The notes under the pieces: generated by a model | What the model was told of the DNA's origin: nothing | The model's database searches: none | What the model saw: the letters and a program-made list of their open reading frames with translations, nothing else | Translations under genes and position numbers: made by a program | Source: Homarus americanus | Taxonomy: Eukaryota > Arthropoda > Malacostraca > Decapoda > Nephropidae | Assembly: GCF_018991925.1 (NCBI RefSeq) | Contig: NW_024737068.1 | Coordinates: 6,437,501-6,501,500, forward strand | Length of the DNA stretch: 64,000 bases | Reading direction: 5' to 3' | Shown here: in pieces, positions 55,401 through 64,000 of the stretch | Numbering within the stretch: position 1 is the stretch's first letter | Layout: the number at the start of each line of letters is the position of its first letter

Positions 55401-57602
55401 TGAGAGACCTCGGCCAGATCAAGAGAATACACCAGGACTGGTTTGATGAAAATGACCCGGCAATCAAAGTACTCATCGATGATAAACGTGCTGTTTTTAC
55501 TAACTGGTAGAACAGCCCTCAGTCTCTGACTAAAGCTGATACATTCCGCAAGAAGAAATCGGCAGACCAGCGGGACTTCACAACCTAAAGAACGACTGGC
55601 TTAAAAATAAAGCATGTGAAGCACAAAAACTTGCAGATCAGCACAAGATGCGAGAATTTTTCATTTCCACTAAAACATTTTATAGGCCAGTCACTTGTGG
55701 CGCAACCTTCCTCCGCTCATCTGACGGTAACCTCATAATTAAAGACGACGAAGGCCTCCTTCAGCGCTGTTAAGAGCACTACCATTCACTGCTCAACCGA
55801 AACACCAATGTGGATGTCCTGACTACCCAGCAGGTCCCCCCAGCATCCAGAGCTGACCCACCTCAGCTATCTCCATCCCTGCCATCAAACAGATGAAAAA
55901 TAACAAAGCCTCAGGGCCTTATGGAATCCCAGCCGAGGTGTATAAAGCAGGAGGACCTCTGCTTACCGGCCGTCTCCACTCTGTCCTGGAGAATATATGG
56001 GAAAAGTAGGAATTCCCCCAAGCTCTTAAAGACGCCTCCATTGTCAATATTTATAAGAACAAGGGAGACTGGTCAGACTGTGGCAACTACCGTGGGATCT
56101 CGCTGCTCTCCGTAGCTGACAAGATTATCGCCCGAGTCCTCCTAAACAGACTTCTTCCTGAAGCAGAAAACTTCCTCCCAGAATCTCAATGTGGTTTTAG
56201 ACCATAACGTGGCACCACTGACATGATGTTTGCTGCCCGCAAGATACAGGAAAAGTGCAGAGAACAGCGTCATGACCTGTACATGGCTTTCATCGACTTA
56301 ACCAAGGCCTTCGACTCGGTCAACAGGGAAGCCCTCTGGTGGACCCTCAACCATTTTGGTTGCCCACCAAAATCCATCGCCATTGTGAGGCAACTCCAAG
56401 ATGGCATGAACGGCAGTGTCCTGCACAATGGCACCCAGTCTGAGTTCTTCCCCATCCAAACAGGGGTGAAACAAGGGAGTGTACTGGCACCATTTCTCTT
56501 TTAAATTTTCTTGGCTGCCTCCCATACTCGTGCCAGTGCCAATTTAGCCAGCGGGGTAAACATCGAGTACAAGGTGAAGAGGAGTCTTTTCAACATAAGA
56601 CGACTCCAGGCAAGAACAAAGATATCGGCAGCTTCCATTACTGAACTTCAGTATGCAGACGACCTGACCCTTGTTGCTCACACTGAACACGACCTACAGA
56701 TCCTGAACACCTAAGCAGATGAATATGCACACTTCGGCCTTGAGGTGAATGTACATAAGACTCAGATTCTCTTTCAACCTGCCCCTGGTTCAGACACACC
56801 TCCACCATCCATCCAGCTTAACGGTACTACCCTCTCTAATGTTGCCCACTTTCGGTATCTCGGCTCCCACCTGTCCACACCGCAGACATCGATGAAGAGA
56901 TTCAGCATCGGATCAGATGTGCATCTCAAGCCTTTGACGGACTCCGAAATCGTGTCTTCAGCTGTAGGGAGCTAAAATTATCTACGAAGTTACAGGTATA
57001 TCGAGCAGTGGTCCTGCCTACCCTACTATATGGCAGTGAGACATGGGTCACATACAGGAGGCACCTCAAGGCACTTGAAATCTTTTACCAATGTAGTCTA
57101 CGTTCCATCCTCCGAGTTCGCTGGGAAGACAGAGAACAAATGCCAGTATTCTTGCTGACACCAACTGTAGGAGCATCGAGGCTACCATTATCCATGAACA
57201 ACTACGTTGGACTGGCCATGTTACCCGCATGGACGATAGTCGACCGCCAAAGCAGCTAATTTACAGTCATCTAACGAATAGTAGACGTAACGACGGCAGG
57301 CAATTGAAAAGGTATAAAGATAGTCTTAAGACAAACCTGAAAAGGTGCCAAATCGACACCCTCACCTGTCACTTGGGAATCGATTACTCCACATCATAAC
57401 GCTTGGAGGAGCACCACACGAGGTGTAAATACTTTCGAGTTAGCCCGACTGCAAACCGAGGCAGACAAGCGACAACGTCGGAAAGACGCTGCCACCGCCC
57501 CTCCCACAGTATATGGAGCCCTCCACATGTGCAACGAATGTGGGCGACGGTGCAGGTCCTGTATCGGCCTCTTTAGTCATCTCATAACTCACCAACCTTC
57601 GT
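55401..57602 (+). pseudogene. LINE reverse transcriptase and C-terminal finger, copy 3
   Basis: Continuation of the same ORF. The RT entry is QMKNNKASGPYGIPAEVYK-like (near 55,890-55,945), then NYRGISLLSV (56,085). Motif A is FIDLTKAFDSVNREAL (56,288-56,335), motif B is QTGVKQGSVLAPFLF (56,459-56,503) and motif C is LQYADDLTLVAH (56,646-56,681); the catalytic Asp residues are present. YGSETWVTYRRH and SLRSILRVRWEDR follow (57,030-57,130). The C-terminus (57,530-57,595) has a C-x2-C-x12-H-x3-H pattern starting CNECGRRCRS, a canonical C2H2 spacing. Stops and frameshifts, for example near 55,508, 56,010, 56,206, 56,504 and 56,713, prevent translation. Confidence 0.85.
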
Positions 57603-57653
57603 GACATCCTCAATATCTCATATCATTGTATCATAGCTGGATATTATCATCAT

Positions 57654-57725
57654 TATTTTATTATTTTATTTTTGTTTTTTTTATCATAAATTTTATTTAC
57701 TATGAATTACGTATTATGACCATTA

Positions 57726-57771
<46 letters not shown>

Positions 57772-57882
57772 GTTTTAGTTTTAGTTTTAGTTTTATATTA
57801 TTATTACATTTTCGCCCCCCCAGGCCCCGATGTGGGTCAGTGACCTGTGTCCGGGTGGGCTAATCCCCGTAAAAAAAATTTT
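57654..57882 (+). mobile_element. Poly-A retroposon (SINE-like), copy B, nested in RTE 3' UTR
   Basis: Compared with RTE copy 2, the 3' UTR is broken between TAGCTGGAT and ACTCGATTCC by about 230 bp ending GTGACCTGTGTCCGGGTGGG, CTAATCCCCGT and eight A. The flanks TATCATCAT (57,645-57,653) and TTCGTAAT (57,883-57,890) both resemble the intact target GATCGTCAT, suggesting an aged duplication. The left half contains an (ATT)n of about 48 bp and four TTTTAG units. It shares its 3' block with copy A at 44.67 kb. Confidence 0.65.
57724..57796. repeat. (ATT)n and (TTTTAG)n tract
   Basis: (ATT)n at 57,724-57,770 followed by four TTTTAG-type units, inside the nested element. Confidence 0.93.
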
Positions 57883-57935
57883 TTCGTAATACTCGATTCC
57901 GAGTGACAGCTAAGTAGTAGCAAAGTAGTGTGTTA

Positions 57936-58303
57936 ACGGATGGGCGTCAAAGAGAGCAACTTGCCTGATGTTTCACCACGCCGAGGATTTCAACCCAGGT
58001 TTATTGGCAGGCGAGGAGTAAAACAGAGAGACAGAAAGGCAAAATCGACAGATAAACAGAGACAGACAAACTTCAGCCGTCTGTTCTAGTAGGTTTATTT
58101 ACTCCTTGCATCAACAGGCTGAATCTGAACTTGTACCCAAAGCCGCATGTAAGCTGGGAGGTGATTGGCTGGGGGAGGGAGCTAATGGAATGTGTCAGCG
58201 GCGGTGATTGGTTGGGTGACGGCTCTACGGACACACAAATATATTATGCAAGAAAATGTCGAATGATATTCCGTGTGAGTTTATTTTTTTACTTAGTTCT
58301 CCC

Positions 58304-58306
<3 letters not shown>
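57936..58306. other. Unique DNA with a possible minus-strand B box
   Basis: On the minus strand GGTTGAAATCC at about 57,990-58,000 resembles a pol III B box, so a SINE remnant is possible. Two GGTGATTGG(T/C)TGGG phrases lie at 58,160 and 58,202. No gene seen. Confidence 0.35.

Positions 58307-58373
<67 letters not shown>
58307..58373. repeat. (TA)n tract left of the palindrome
   Basis: Pure AT run of 67 bp. Confidence 0.97.
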
Positions 58374-58374
<1 letters not shown>

Positions 58375-58412
58375 CTCCACAATGAAAACGTGGATAAGAT
58401 AAATCTTGATCA

Positions 58413-58545
58413 AATCACACGGGAAAAGGGAAACAACGGAGCACCTTAGCTTTCGTCTTTATTCAAGACATCTTCAGAGGCAACTAAAGATGTCTTGAAT
58501 AAAGACGGAAGCTAAGGTGCTCCGTTGTTTCCCTTTTCCCGTGTG

Positions 58546-58548
<3 letters not shown>
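58413..58548. repeat. 62-bp-arm palindrome with hammerhead-like core
   Basis: The left arm (58,413-58,474) and right arm (58,487-58,548) are reverse complements with one mismatch and a 12-nt loop. On the minus strand the left arm reads CTGAAGATGTCTT, GAATA, AAGACGAAAGC, TAAGGT, GCTC. It contains CUGANGA, a GUCUU/AAGAC stem, GAA and an AGC/GCU stem followed by C, in the order of a hammerhead ribozyme. One extra U sits between CUGANGA and stem II, and stem I does not pair, so activity is doubtful. (TA)n tracts lie on both sides. Confidence 0.85.

Positions 58549-58622
<74 letters not shown>
58549..58622. repeat. (TA)n tract right of the palindrome
   Basis: Pure TA run of 74 bp, directly adjoining the right arm. 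Confidence 0.97.
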
Positions 58623-58625
<3 letters not shown>

Positions 58626-58870
58626 CCAGGCTGGTGTATGATACATCATAATAATATAAACACATGGCCAGGCCGGTGTAAGATACAGCAGTATACATAT
58701 AAACTCATGGCCAAAGCTGGTGTATGATACAGCAGTATACACATACACATGGCCAGGGTGGTGAATGATGCAGCATAATAATATAAACACATGGCCAGGC
58801 CGGTGTATGATACAGCGGTATACATATAAACACAAGGCCAGGCTGGTGTATGATACAACAGTATACATAA
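58623..58870. repeat. 43-bp minisatellite, six units
   Basis: Units start GGCCAGGCTGGTGTATGATA or close variants near 58,623, 58,666, 58,709, 58,750, 58,793 and 58,837, and continue with AGTATACATATAAACACAT or AATAATATAAACACAT. Two unit types alternate irregularly. Confidence 0.93.
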
Positions 58871-59095
58871 GCCGTGGGCCAGATGGGAGGGACAGTAATC
58901 CTCCTTGATCCTCCAGCACGGATCCTCTTTGTAAGGATTACGAGGCGACTTTGTTACCCTGTCACAGGCGGCTGGCGATCCAACTGATCCACCGGTTGAC
59001 TGATCCCTCACCTGTACGATCCACCAGCGGTTCAGTCGGCGCCCTCTGGGGTATTCGTAATTCAAAACGCGTATTCCGGAGCCTCCCTCATTCAA
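58871..59095. other. Unique DNA
   Basis: Near 58,960-59,035 the words GATCCACCGGTTGACTGATC and CGATCCACCAGCGGTTCAGT form a loose duplication. No gene seen. Confidence 0.5.
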
Positions 59096-59400
59096 AAGTT
59101 AATTCTGGGAGCACTCGCCTTTGAATGCGCTCACTCTGGAGTCCCTTGCCCTTTAATACACTCACTTTGGGAACCCCCATTACCCTGCAACATGCTCACT
59201 CTAGGGACACTCTTCGTGCAATATGCTCACTCTGGGGGGGCCCTTCTCCATACAATATGCTCAATCTGGGGCCCTTCTACTTGCAATATGCTCACTCTGG
59301 GCTCCTCTCCATAAAATATGCTCACTCCGGGGCTCCCCTCTCTACGAAATATGCTCACTTTGGGGCCCCTCTATGCAATATGCTCACTCTGAAACCCACC
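59096..59400. repeat. Degenerate AATATGCTCACTCTGGGG repeat
   Basis: About ten units of 27-40 bp centred on CAATATGCTCACTCTGGGGC, more diverged at the left end. Confidence 0.9.
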
Positions 59401-60357
59401 ACAACATTACCAATCAGATGATGATCACAAGTGAAGTCTTCCATAACAACACTCTCACACTACCTACCTACCTACCTACCTCTCTCTCTCTCTCCATATA
59501 AACCTGATACACATACACATCGTTCACAAGCTCTGCCTCAATGTACCGATTCTCTTTCCCTCAACTTGAACACGGAGGCCCAGTGATAGGACACACTCCA
59601 GTCGTCGTCACTCAAGCGCTAGGTGGGTGTAGAGGGCTGGTGCGAGCGCTCAAGATATCTGTTTTGAATTGCAGGCTTAAGGGTGGTGGTGGAAGGGACA
59701 GATGATGGTGTGTGTGTGTGTGTGTGTGTGAGATAGATGATGGGATAATGAGTAAGTGTAAGAGAGAAAGGGAGCGTGAGTAACCGAGTCAGAGAAAGAG
59801 AAATTAAGTGAGAGGGAAAGAGAGAGTTAGTGAGCGAGAGACCAGGACCGCAGAGACAGAATGAAGTACCTTGGATAACCTTATTGGTCGCCGCTGTGAC
59901 ACGCCCCGGCCTGACTCCTGCCCATGATCAGAAAAATACTGCAGTAGATAAAGTTTTGGTTCATGGGTGACCCTTTAATAAAAAATAAAATAAAAATAAA
60001 ATTCCTTCTCGATTTGAAGAGGATGTAATAAACACGAGTTTCTCAAGAACGACTTCCTATCCTTGTCATAAATGTCCATAAAAAACGACAAAGAAAAACA
60101 TTAACTGCAAAAGTTATTGATTCATTTACAAACAAATAAGTTAGTTAATATTGTTAATTGGAATACAAAAAAAAATTACTTTTCTATTAAATTTGTATTC
60201 CGACATTTCTTTGTATACCAGTCGATATACCTACATTAGCATACAGGTAGGCTCAACCTACTTGTATACTCATTTGTTGTAATATATTGGTTGATGAATC
60301 ATTACATTATATTGAACTTATTTTAAAACTTTCTTCTGGTTAGGTTAAGCCGCATCC
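59401..60357. other. Unique DNA, no gene seen
   Basis: (CTAC)n and (CT)n at 59,461-59,493, (GT)n at 59,709-59,729 and AT-rich sequence after 59,970. Nothing coding recognised. Confidence 0.5.
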
Positions 60358-60612
60358 TCCTCTTGGCCAGCCGCCACAACCACCAACCGTCTTATCCTCC
60401 ACCAGCCGCCACAACCACCAGCCGTCTTACCCTCCACCGCCACCAGCCGCTACAACCACCAGCCACCTCACCCTCCACCAGCCGTCTTACCCTCCACCCG
60501 TCACCAGCCGCTACAACCACCAGCCACCTCACCCTCCACCAGCCGTCTTACCCTCCACCCGTCACCAAATGCATCATAACCATCATCAACTGCCAGCCAC
60601 CATAAGAGGATA
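60358..60612. repeat. CCACC-rich minisatellite with a ~60-bp higher-order unit
   Basis: Units combine CCAGCCGCYACAACCACCAG and CCGTCTTACCCTCCACC. The ~60-bp block starting CGTCACCAGCCGCTACAACC occurs twice almost identically, with partial copies to the left. The Pro/Thr/His-rich open frame is an artefact. Confidence 0.92.
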
Positions 60613-61997
60613 GCCGCCACAGTCCTAAACCCCCCCCCCCGCCGCTCAAGCCGCCAACAAAACCACTGTAAGAACCCTGTCAGCCTTTCCCTACTCCGCC
60701 AGTCACCACCAAAGCCTCCACAAACAATCTATTATCCTCCATGAGCCACCACGATAAGCCTGTGCGTCTTCGTCAGCCGCTACACGCGTGTACATAAATA
60801 CTTTACTTGGCAGAATGAAGAGGATATGTGAGCGCGCGCGCGTGTGAGGCAAGAGGATGGGTGTGTGTTCTAAAGGGGAAAATAAGTAACAGAATTCAAA
60901 TGAGCATCTCCACCTTACTCAACCTATACACAAATAAGGATAACATCCAAAAATTCACTCAAATGAGACGATGTTTAGAGAGATGACTAAACTGTAACAG
61001 TCAGGGTAACTACAAGGTTACACAGGCAAAAATACTGAACAGGCAAGCACAAGAACACGTAGCCTGCATGAGAACTAAAGCAACAATCAAAACACAAACT
61101 CTAAAACCCTATTACTGATACACACACTGACACACTTTATGTATATGGAAATGCTATACTGTACTTTCCCTTCGTGTCACAACTACTGTATATATTTTTA
61201 ATAATAAAACATAAGTTGTTTGTTATTGTCATGGTCACGTTGACTGCTAGTCTGTTTTAGAACCTGATTCTTATTATACTCCACGAACGTAAAACATAAT
61301 GGATAGCTGGTTAGCTATTCCTAAGAAGACGTTTTTCCCCATCGACGTTTATACTCATGATCCCTCCCAGCAAGTCCCGCTTTCGAACACAGTTGTCAAT
61401 GCGTTTTTTATTCCACTTTTTCCTGGCAAGCTCAATCTTGGATTAGTCTGTGTAAATCAACTCGAGTAATTTGCCAGACCTTTGTCAACTAAAGGTTATC
61501 CTTGAATGAGTAACAGTTGGTTTGTTTGTGATTTCTGTCATTGCGAGAGTAGCGATCGCTGGCAACTCAGGGGTATATGAACCACTGCAGAGTAGAGAGT
61601 CGTCCTCTGTGACGTTTCCTCTCCAACTTGTCTACAGGTACAAGGGGGGGGCTTAATTGAAAACCCACCGGTCGCTCCGAGCAGGTGGATATTCAGCAAT
61701 GATCATTATAAGGACGATGGCGCTGACTCGGCATGATTAATGTGCTCACTCTACCTCATGGAGCTAGACCCCAGACTCGCCATGTGTCTGGCTTCCACCA
61801 ATCACAGCAACGGTCGTGCGCCCCAGTGTCCTACCCTGGGATGCATTCCTGGCATTTATGGCCCACAGTGTTTGAGGTATATGCTTGGGGATAATTAATT
61901 GGAAATAATTATCCCATGTTGGGTAGTGGACCCAGGTATGAGTTGGCTTCAGTAATAACATGTTGAGTACCGAAGGGACCATATGTAAGTTGGTCAT
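60613..61997. other. Unique DNA, no gene seen
   Basis: Contains a (CG)n-like GCGCGCGCGTGTG at 60,833-60,846, a possible Z-DNA stretch. A 77-codon minus-strand open frame (61,997-61,764) has mixed composition but no recognised family and abuts the LTR edge. No RNA gene or element found. Confidence 0.45.
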
Positions 61998-62768
61998 TGT
62001 TACGCCGTCTCTTAATTTACTTAAATATCCAGGTTCTAGGCGTAACCAAACAAAAAGTGAAGTAAATTAAAAGAGAATAAAAATAAATAAAATAAACCTT
62101 TAAGAATTTAATTGATTAAATATTAACACAATAAAGAGCCTCGTAGGCTGTCACAACAAATTGATTCACCATAGAAACTTTTAAGACACAAGTGATACAA
62201 AACATCGAAACATCAAAATAATAAAAATAAAGCATTGGATTACGTTAACACTGCATAAACATGTAAAAACTATCACTGAAATTAACTAACGTGAAACAAC
62301 ACTGAATTACTTGAATACAACTAGGCAAATACTGATGGACACAAACAGAGACATAAATAGGTACTCACATATATATATATACCACATTGGTGGCGACAGG
62401 AACAACACAAATAAATTAAGTTTAAATAACAAGTGACACTCAAAGGATGTGGACTGTATGACAAGAGGACTGAACTGACTCAAGTCAGTTGGTGGGTCCT
62501 ATATACAAGGTCGGCTCCCGCCACGCGACCCGCCGGTGGGTCGTTTAACGATGCAGATGGTCGTTAGAGAACAAAGAATGCTGGTTACAATACAAAATGA
62601 AGAAATAAGATGGGCTTGAACAAATAATGAGTTAAAACCTTAACAGCACAGGGTAAGGTGACTAGAATATATAATAGTAAATTTAACAAATCATTACAGG
62701 AATAATATGGAACATGGGAGCACGTTATATTTATAAAAAAATAAAAAAAATACGACACGGTCGTAACA
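61998..62768 (-). mobile_element. Probable 3' LTR of a Ty3/Gypsy-class element
   Basis: On the minus strand the segment starts TGTTACGACC (62,768) and ends CGGCGTAACA (61,998), giving 7-bp terminal inverted repeats TGTTACG/CGTAACA of the usual TG...CA form. The purine-rich tract ATGGGGGAAG (62,778-62,769) lies immediately upstream, where a polypurine tract for plus-strand priming is expected. A TATATA box (minus-strand TGTATATAGGA, about 62,508-62,497) lies within it, as in LTR promoters. Length is about 771 bp. The partner 5' LTR would lie right of the window, so identity and target duplication cannot be tested here. Confidence 0.65.
62498..62507 (-). promoter_or_regulatory. TATA-like box in the LTR
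   Basis: Minus-strand TGTATATAGG inside the LTR, followed within about 12 bp by AACTGAC-TCAA-GTCAGTT, a perfect 7-bp inverted repeat. Position and sequence suit an LTR core promoter; this is inferred only. Confidence 0.4.
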
Positions 62769-62785
62769 CTTCCCCCATAAAATAA

Positions 62786-63985
62786 AATTTTGCTTGCACA
62801 AATTTTGATATGACAAGTGTTCCGACACCTTGAAGTCCAACAAAAAATATTATCCTTCAACAAATCAGTAAGGGGTAGTGCCAACTCGGCAAAATACAAA
62901 TATATCTCTGGTAATAACCCACACAACCCAAAAATCTGCGGACTTGTCGTTTGTTACATAGAACAGGCATCTGAGAAATAGTGTCACACCTTGCTGTGGG
63001 AGGAGCAAGTTTCCAACCTAATTACATGTCTCAGATACAAAAGTTGAGCACAAACAAATTCTGACTTAGCAAAGTTTATAACAAACAAGTCCTACATATC
63101 CTAACTCAGTGAAGAGAGCGTCTAGCTGACATACTGTAAATGGTCTGACCAATTGTCAGAAAAAAAAATTACATCTAAATATACTACACAACCAAGACAA
63201 TTGGCTGACTCGTAACCTCAGCCTTTGAAAGGTAGCAGGGGCATTGCAAAGCCCAAAAGGCATAACATTAAATTTATAGTTCTTACCTAATGCCACAAAA
63301 CTGGATATGTCTTTAACACAACGGGTCAATGGTACTTGCCAAAACCCTCGAAGGCAATCAATCTTAGAGAGGAACTTGGCGTTCCCGATTGCTTCGATGC
63401 AGTCGTCGACTCTTGGTAGAGGGAAGCTGTCCTTGCTGGTGACGGCGTTGACCGTGAGGAAGTCAATGCAGAATCGAAGAGTGCCGTCCTTCTTTGGTAC
63501 TAGAGTGACTGGTGAGCACGACTCGCTGGTAGGGAGCCTGCTTGATAGGCTTAGCAGAACCAACACCATGCACCACGGCATTGGTACAGCCAGGCCTGTC
63601 TTGGAAGACAAGAGGATGTTGTTGGATGGCGGTCAGCACGTCAACTCTGGTGTCCCGGTAGACGATGTAGCTTCTGCTACTCCACGGAGTTGGACTGCCA
63701 AACCCTGACTGATGACAGGGCGAGTGGACTTGCCCTTTCTTTTTCCTCTTCTTTCTCACCGTCTACCAATTAAGTGTCAACGGCACACTCGGGAACTGGA
63801 TCATCAGCAACAAATGGGGGTAGTGGCGTGTGTGGTACAGCTTGATGGTGTTGACGCGACATAAGCGCTGTAGTCGGCACCTGTCAGGGGTAGAGATAAT
63901 ATAATTCTTGGGGCTCACCTTCTTCACCACTCTATATGGCCCACTGAACTTCGCATGGAGTGGCTGTCCATGTCTCAGCAAGAGA
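62786..63985 (-). pseudogene. Ty3/Gypsy-class pol fragment: integrase C-terminus, then reverse transcriptase
   Basis: Minus strand, read from the right. First an integrase GPY/F-type end, with AKFSGPYRVVKKVSPKNY and TPDRCRLQRLCRVN (63,950-63,860). Next a linker with QHPLVFQDRPGCTN (63,650-63,605). Then reverse transcriptase: VPKKDGTLRFCIDF and DSFPLPRVDDCI (63,500-63,400), SKIDCLRGFWQVPL (63,376-63,335) and FNVMPFGLCNAPATF (63,270-63,226). In the YLDD-type box one Asp codon is missing, leaving YLDV (near 63,180). A thumb segment GCVGYYQRY (about 62,925) follows, and RNase H is absent before the polypurine tract. Frameshifts and a deletion after KQAPY (63,515) also disable it. Integrase upstream of RT is unusual for Ty3/Gypsy and recalls the Gmr1 group. 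Confidence 0.75.
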
Positions 63986-64000
63986 ATGAGAACTTTATCT

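Larger units (their letters stand above)
53560..57935 (+). mobile_element. RTE-type LINE copy 3, near full length
   Basis: The longest copy of the family: a 5' leader of about 850 bp, an endonuclease-reverse transcriptase ORF with many lesions (54,430-57,602) and a short 3' UTR ending in AGTAGTAG-like sequence near 57,930. The 5' limit is approximate, placed where the leader's GC content rises (CCCAGGCGAAATCAG, 53,600). The 3' UTR is interrupted by a poly-A element at 57,654-57,882. The other two copies in the window are 5'-truncated relatives. Confidence 0.85.

Noticed and set aside
53560..57935. Host gene of the craniofacial development protein 2 type
   Set aside because: The endonuclease sits in one element with LINE reverse transcriptase and a 3' tail, and related 5'-truncated copies occur nearby. 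It is a retrotransposon.
60833..60846. CpG-island promoter
   Set aside because: Only a 14-bp CG/GT alternation, with no wider GC or CpG enrichment.
61764..61997. 77-codon minus-strand open frame as a host gene
   Set aside because: No family recognised, no splice partners, and it abuts the retroelement LTR. It remains possible but unsupported.
1..64000. tRNA or rRNA genes
   Set aside because: I looked for paired A and B boxes with a cloverleaf and for conserved rRNA segments. Only isolated B-box-like motifs (853 and about 57,995, the latter minus strand) were found. A covariance-model scan would be decisive.

Overview
This window is eukaryotic, intergenic, repeat-dominated DNA, most probably from a decapod crustacean. 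The grounds are an extreme density of long (CT/GA)n, (CA/GT)n, (TA)n and (AAT)n microsatellites, interstitial arthropod-type TTAGG/CCTAA telomere-like repeats, and several non-LTR retrotransposon relics. The species cannot be named from the sequence alone. I see no intact protein-coding gene, tRNA or rRNA. One possible short host exon (about 48.63 kb) is the only candidate for non-repeat coding sequence.

Layout. 0-8.4 kb: largely unique AT-rich DNA with microsatellites, a SINE-like relic near 0.8 kb and the C-terminal end of a LINE near 7.8 kb. 8.4-8.8 kb: 3' end of a CR1-like LINE with an octamer tail, minus strand. 9.96-12.66 kb: a decayed RTE-type LINE end split by a nested, 5'-truncated Jockey-like LINE with poly-A tail and diverged target-site duplication. 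14.8-15.7, 37.8-38.7 and 46.9-47.8 kb: three copies of a composite retroposon with an internal 45-bp VNTR and an (ATT)n tail. A LINE 3' end at 25.4-25.65 kb shares that tail. 21.76-23.63 kb: second RTE-type LINE copy, minus strand. 24.9-25.2 and 45.7-46.2 kb: two loci of irregularly spaced CGTGGGAAAA motifs. 36.2-44.65 kb: a tandem-repeat complex (two 327-bp units, then about 80 copies of a 55-bp unit with a hairpin core) interrupted by a CA-rich minisatellite, one composite retroposon and a 100-N assembly gap. 51.3-53.2 kb: minisatellites and degenerate CCTAA. 53.6-57.9 kb: the longest RTE-type LINE copy, with endonuclease, reverse transcriptase and a C-terminal C2H2-like finger, itself carrying a nested poly-A element. 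58.3-58.6 kb: a 62-bp-arm palindrome between two (TA)n tracts. 62.0-64.0 kb: the 3' LTR and part of pol of a Ty3/Gypsy-class element on the minus strand, in which the integrase C-terminus lies upstream of reverse transcriptase.

How the parts relate. No pathway or operon is present. The organising theme is retrotransposition into simple repeats: several element ends abut (CA)n, elements are nested in one another, and the composite retroposon and a LINE share a 3' end containing a UUCG-type hairpin in the best-preserved copies. Part of the region around the gap (38.7-44.1 kb) looks like poorly polished sequence, so repeat counts there are approximate. All family names are from motif recognition only; no database search was run.
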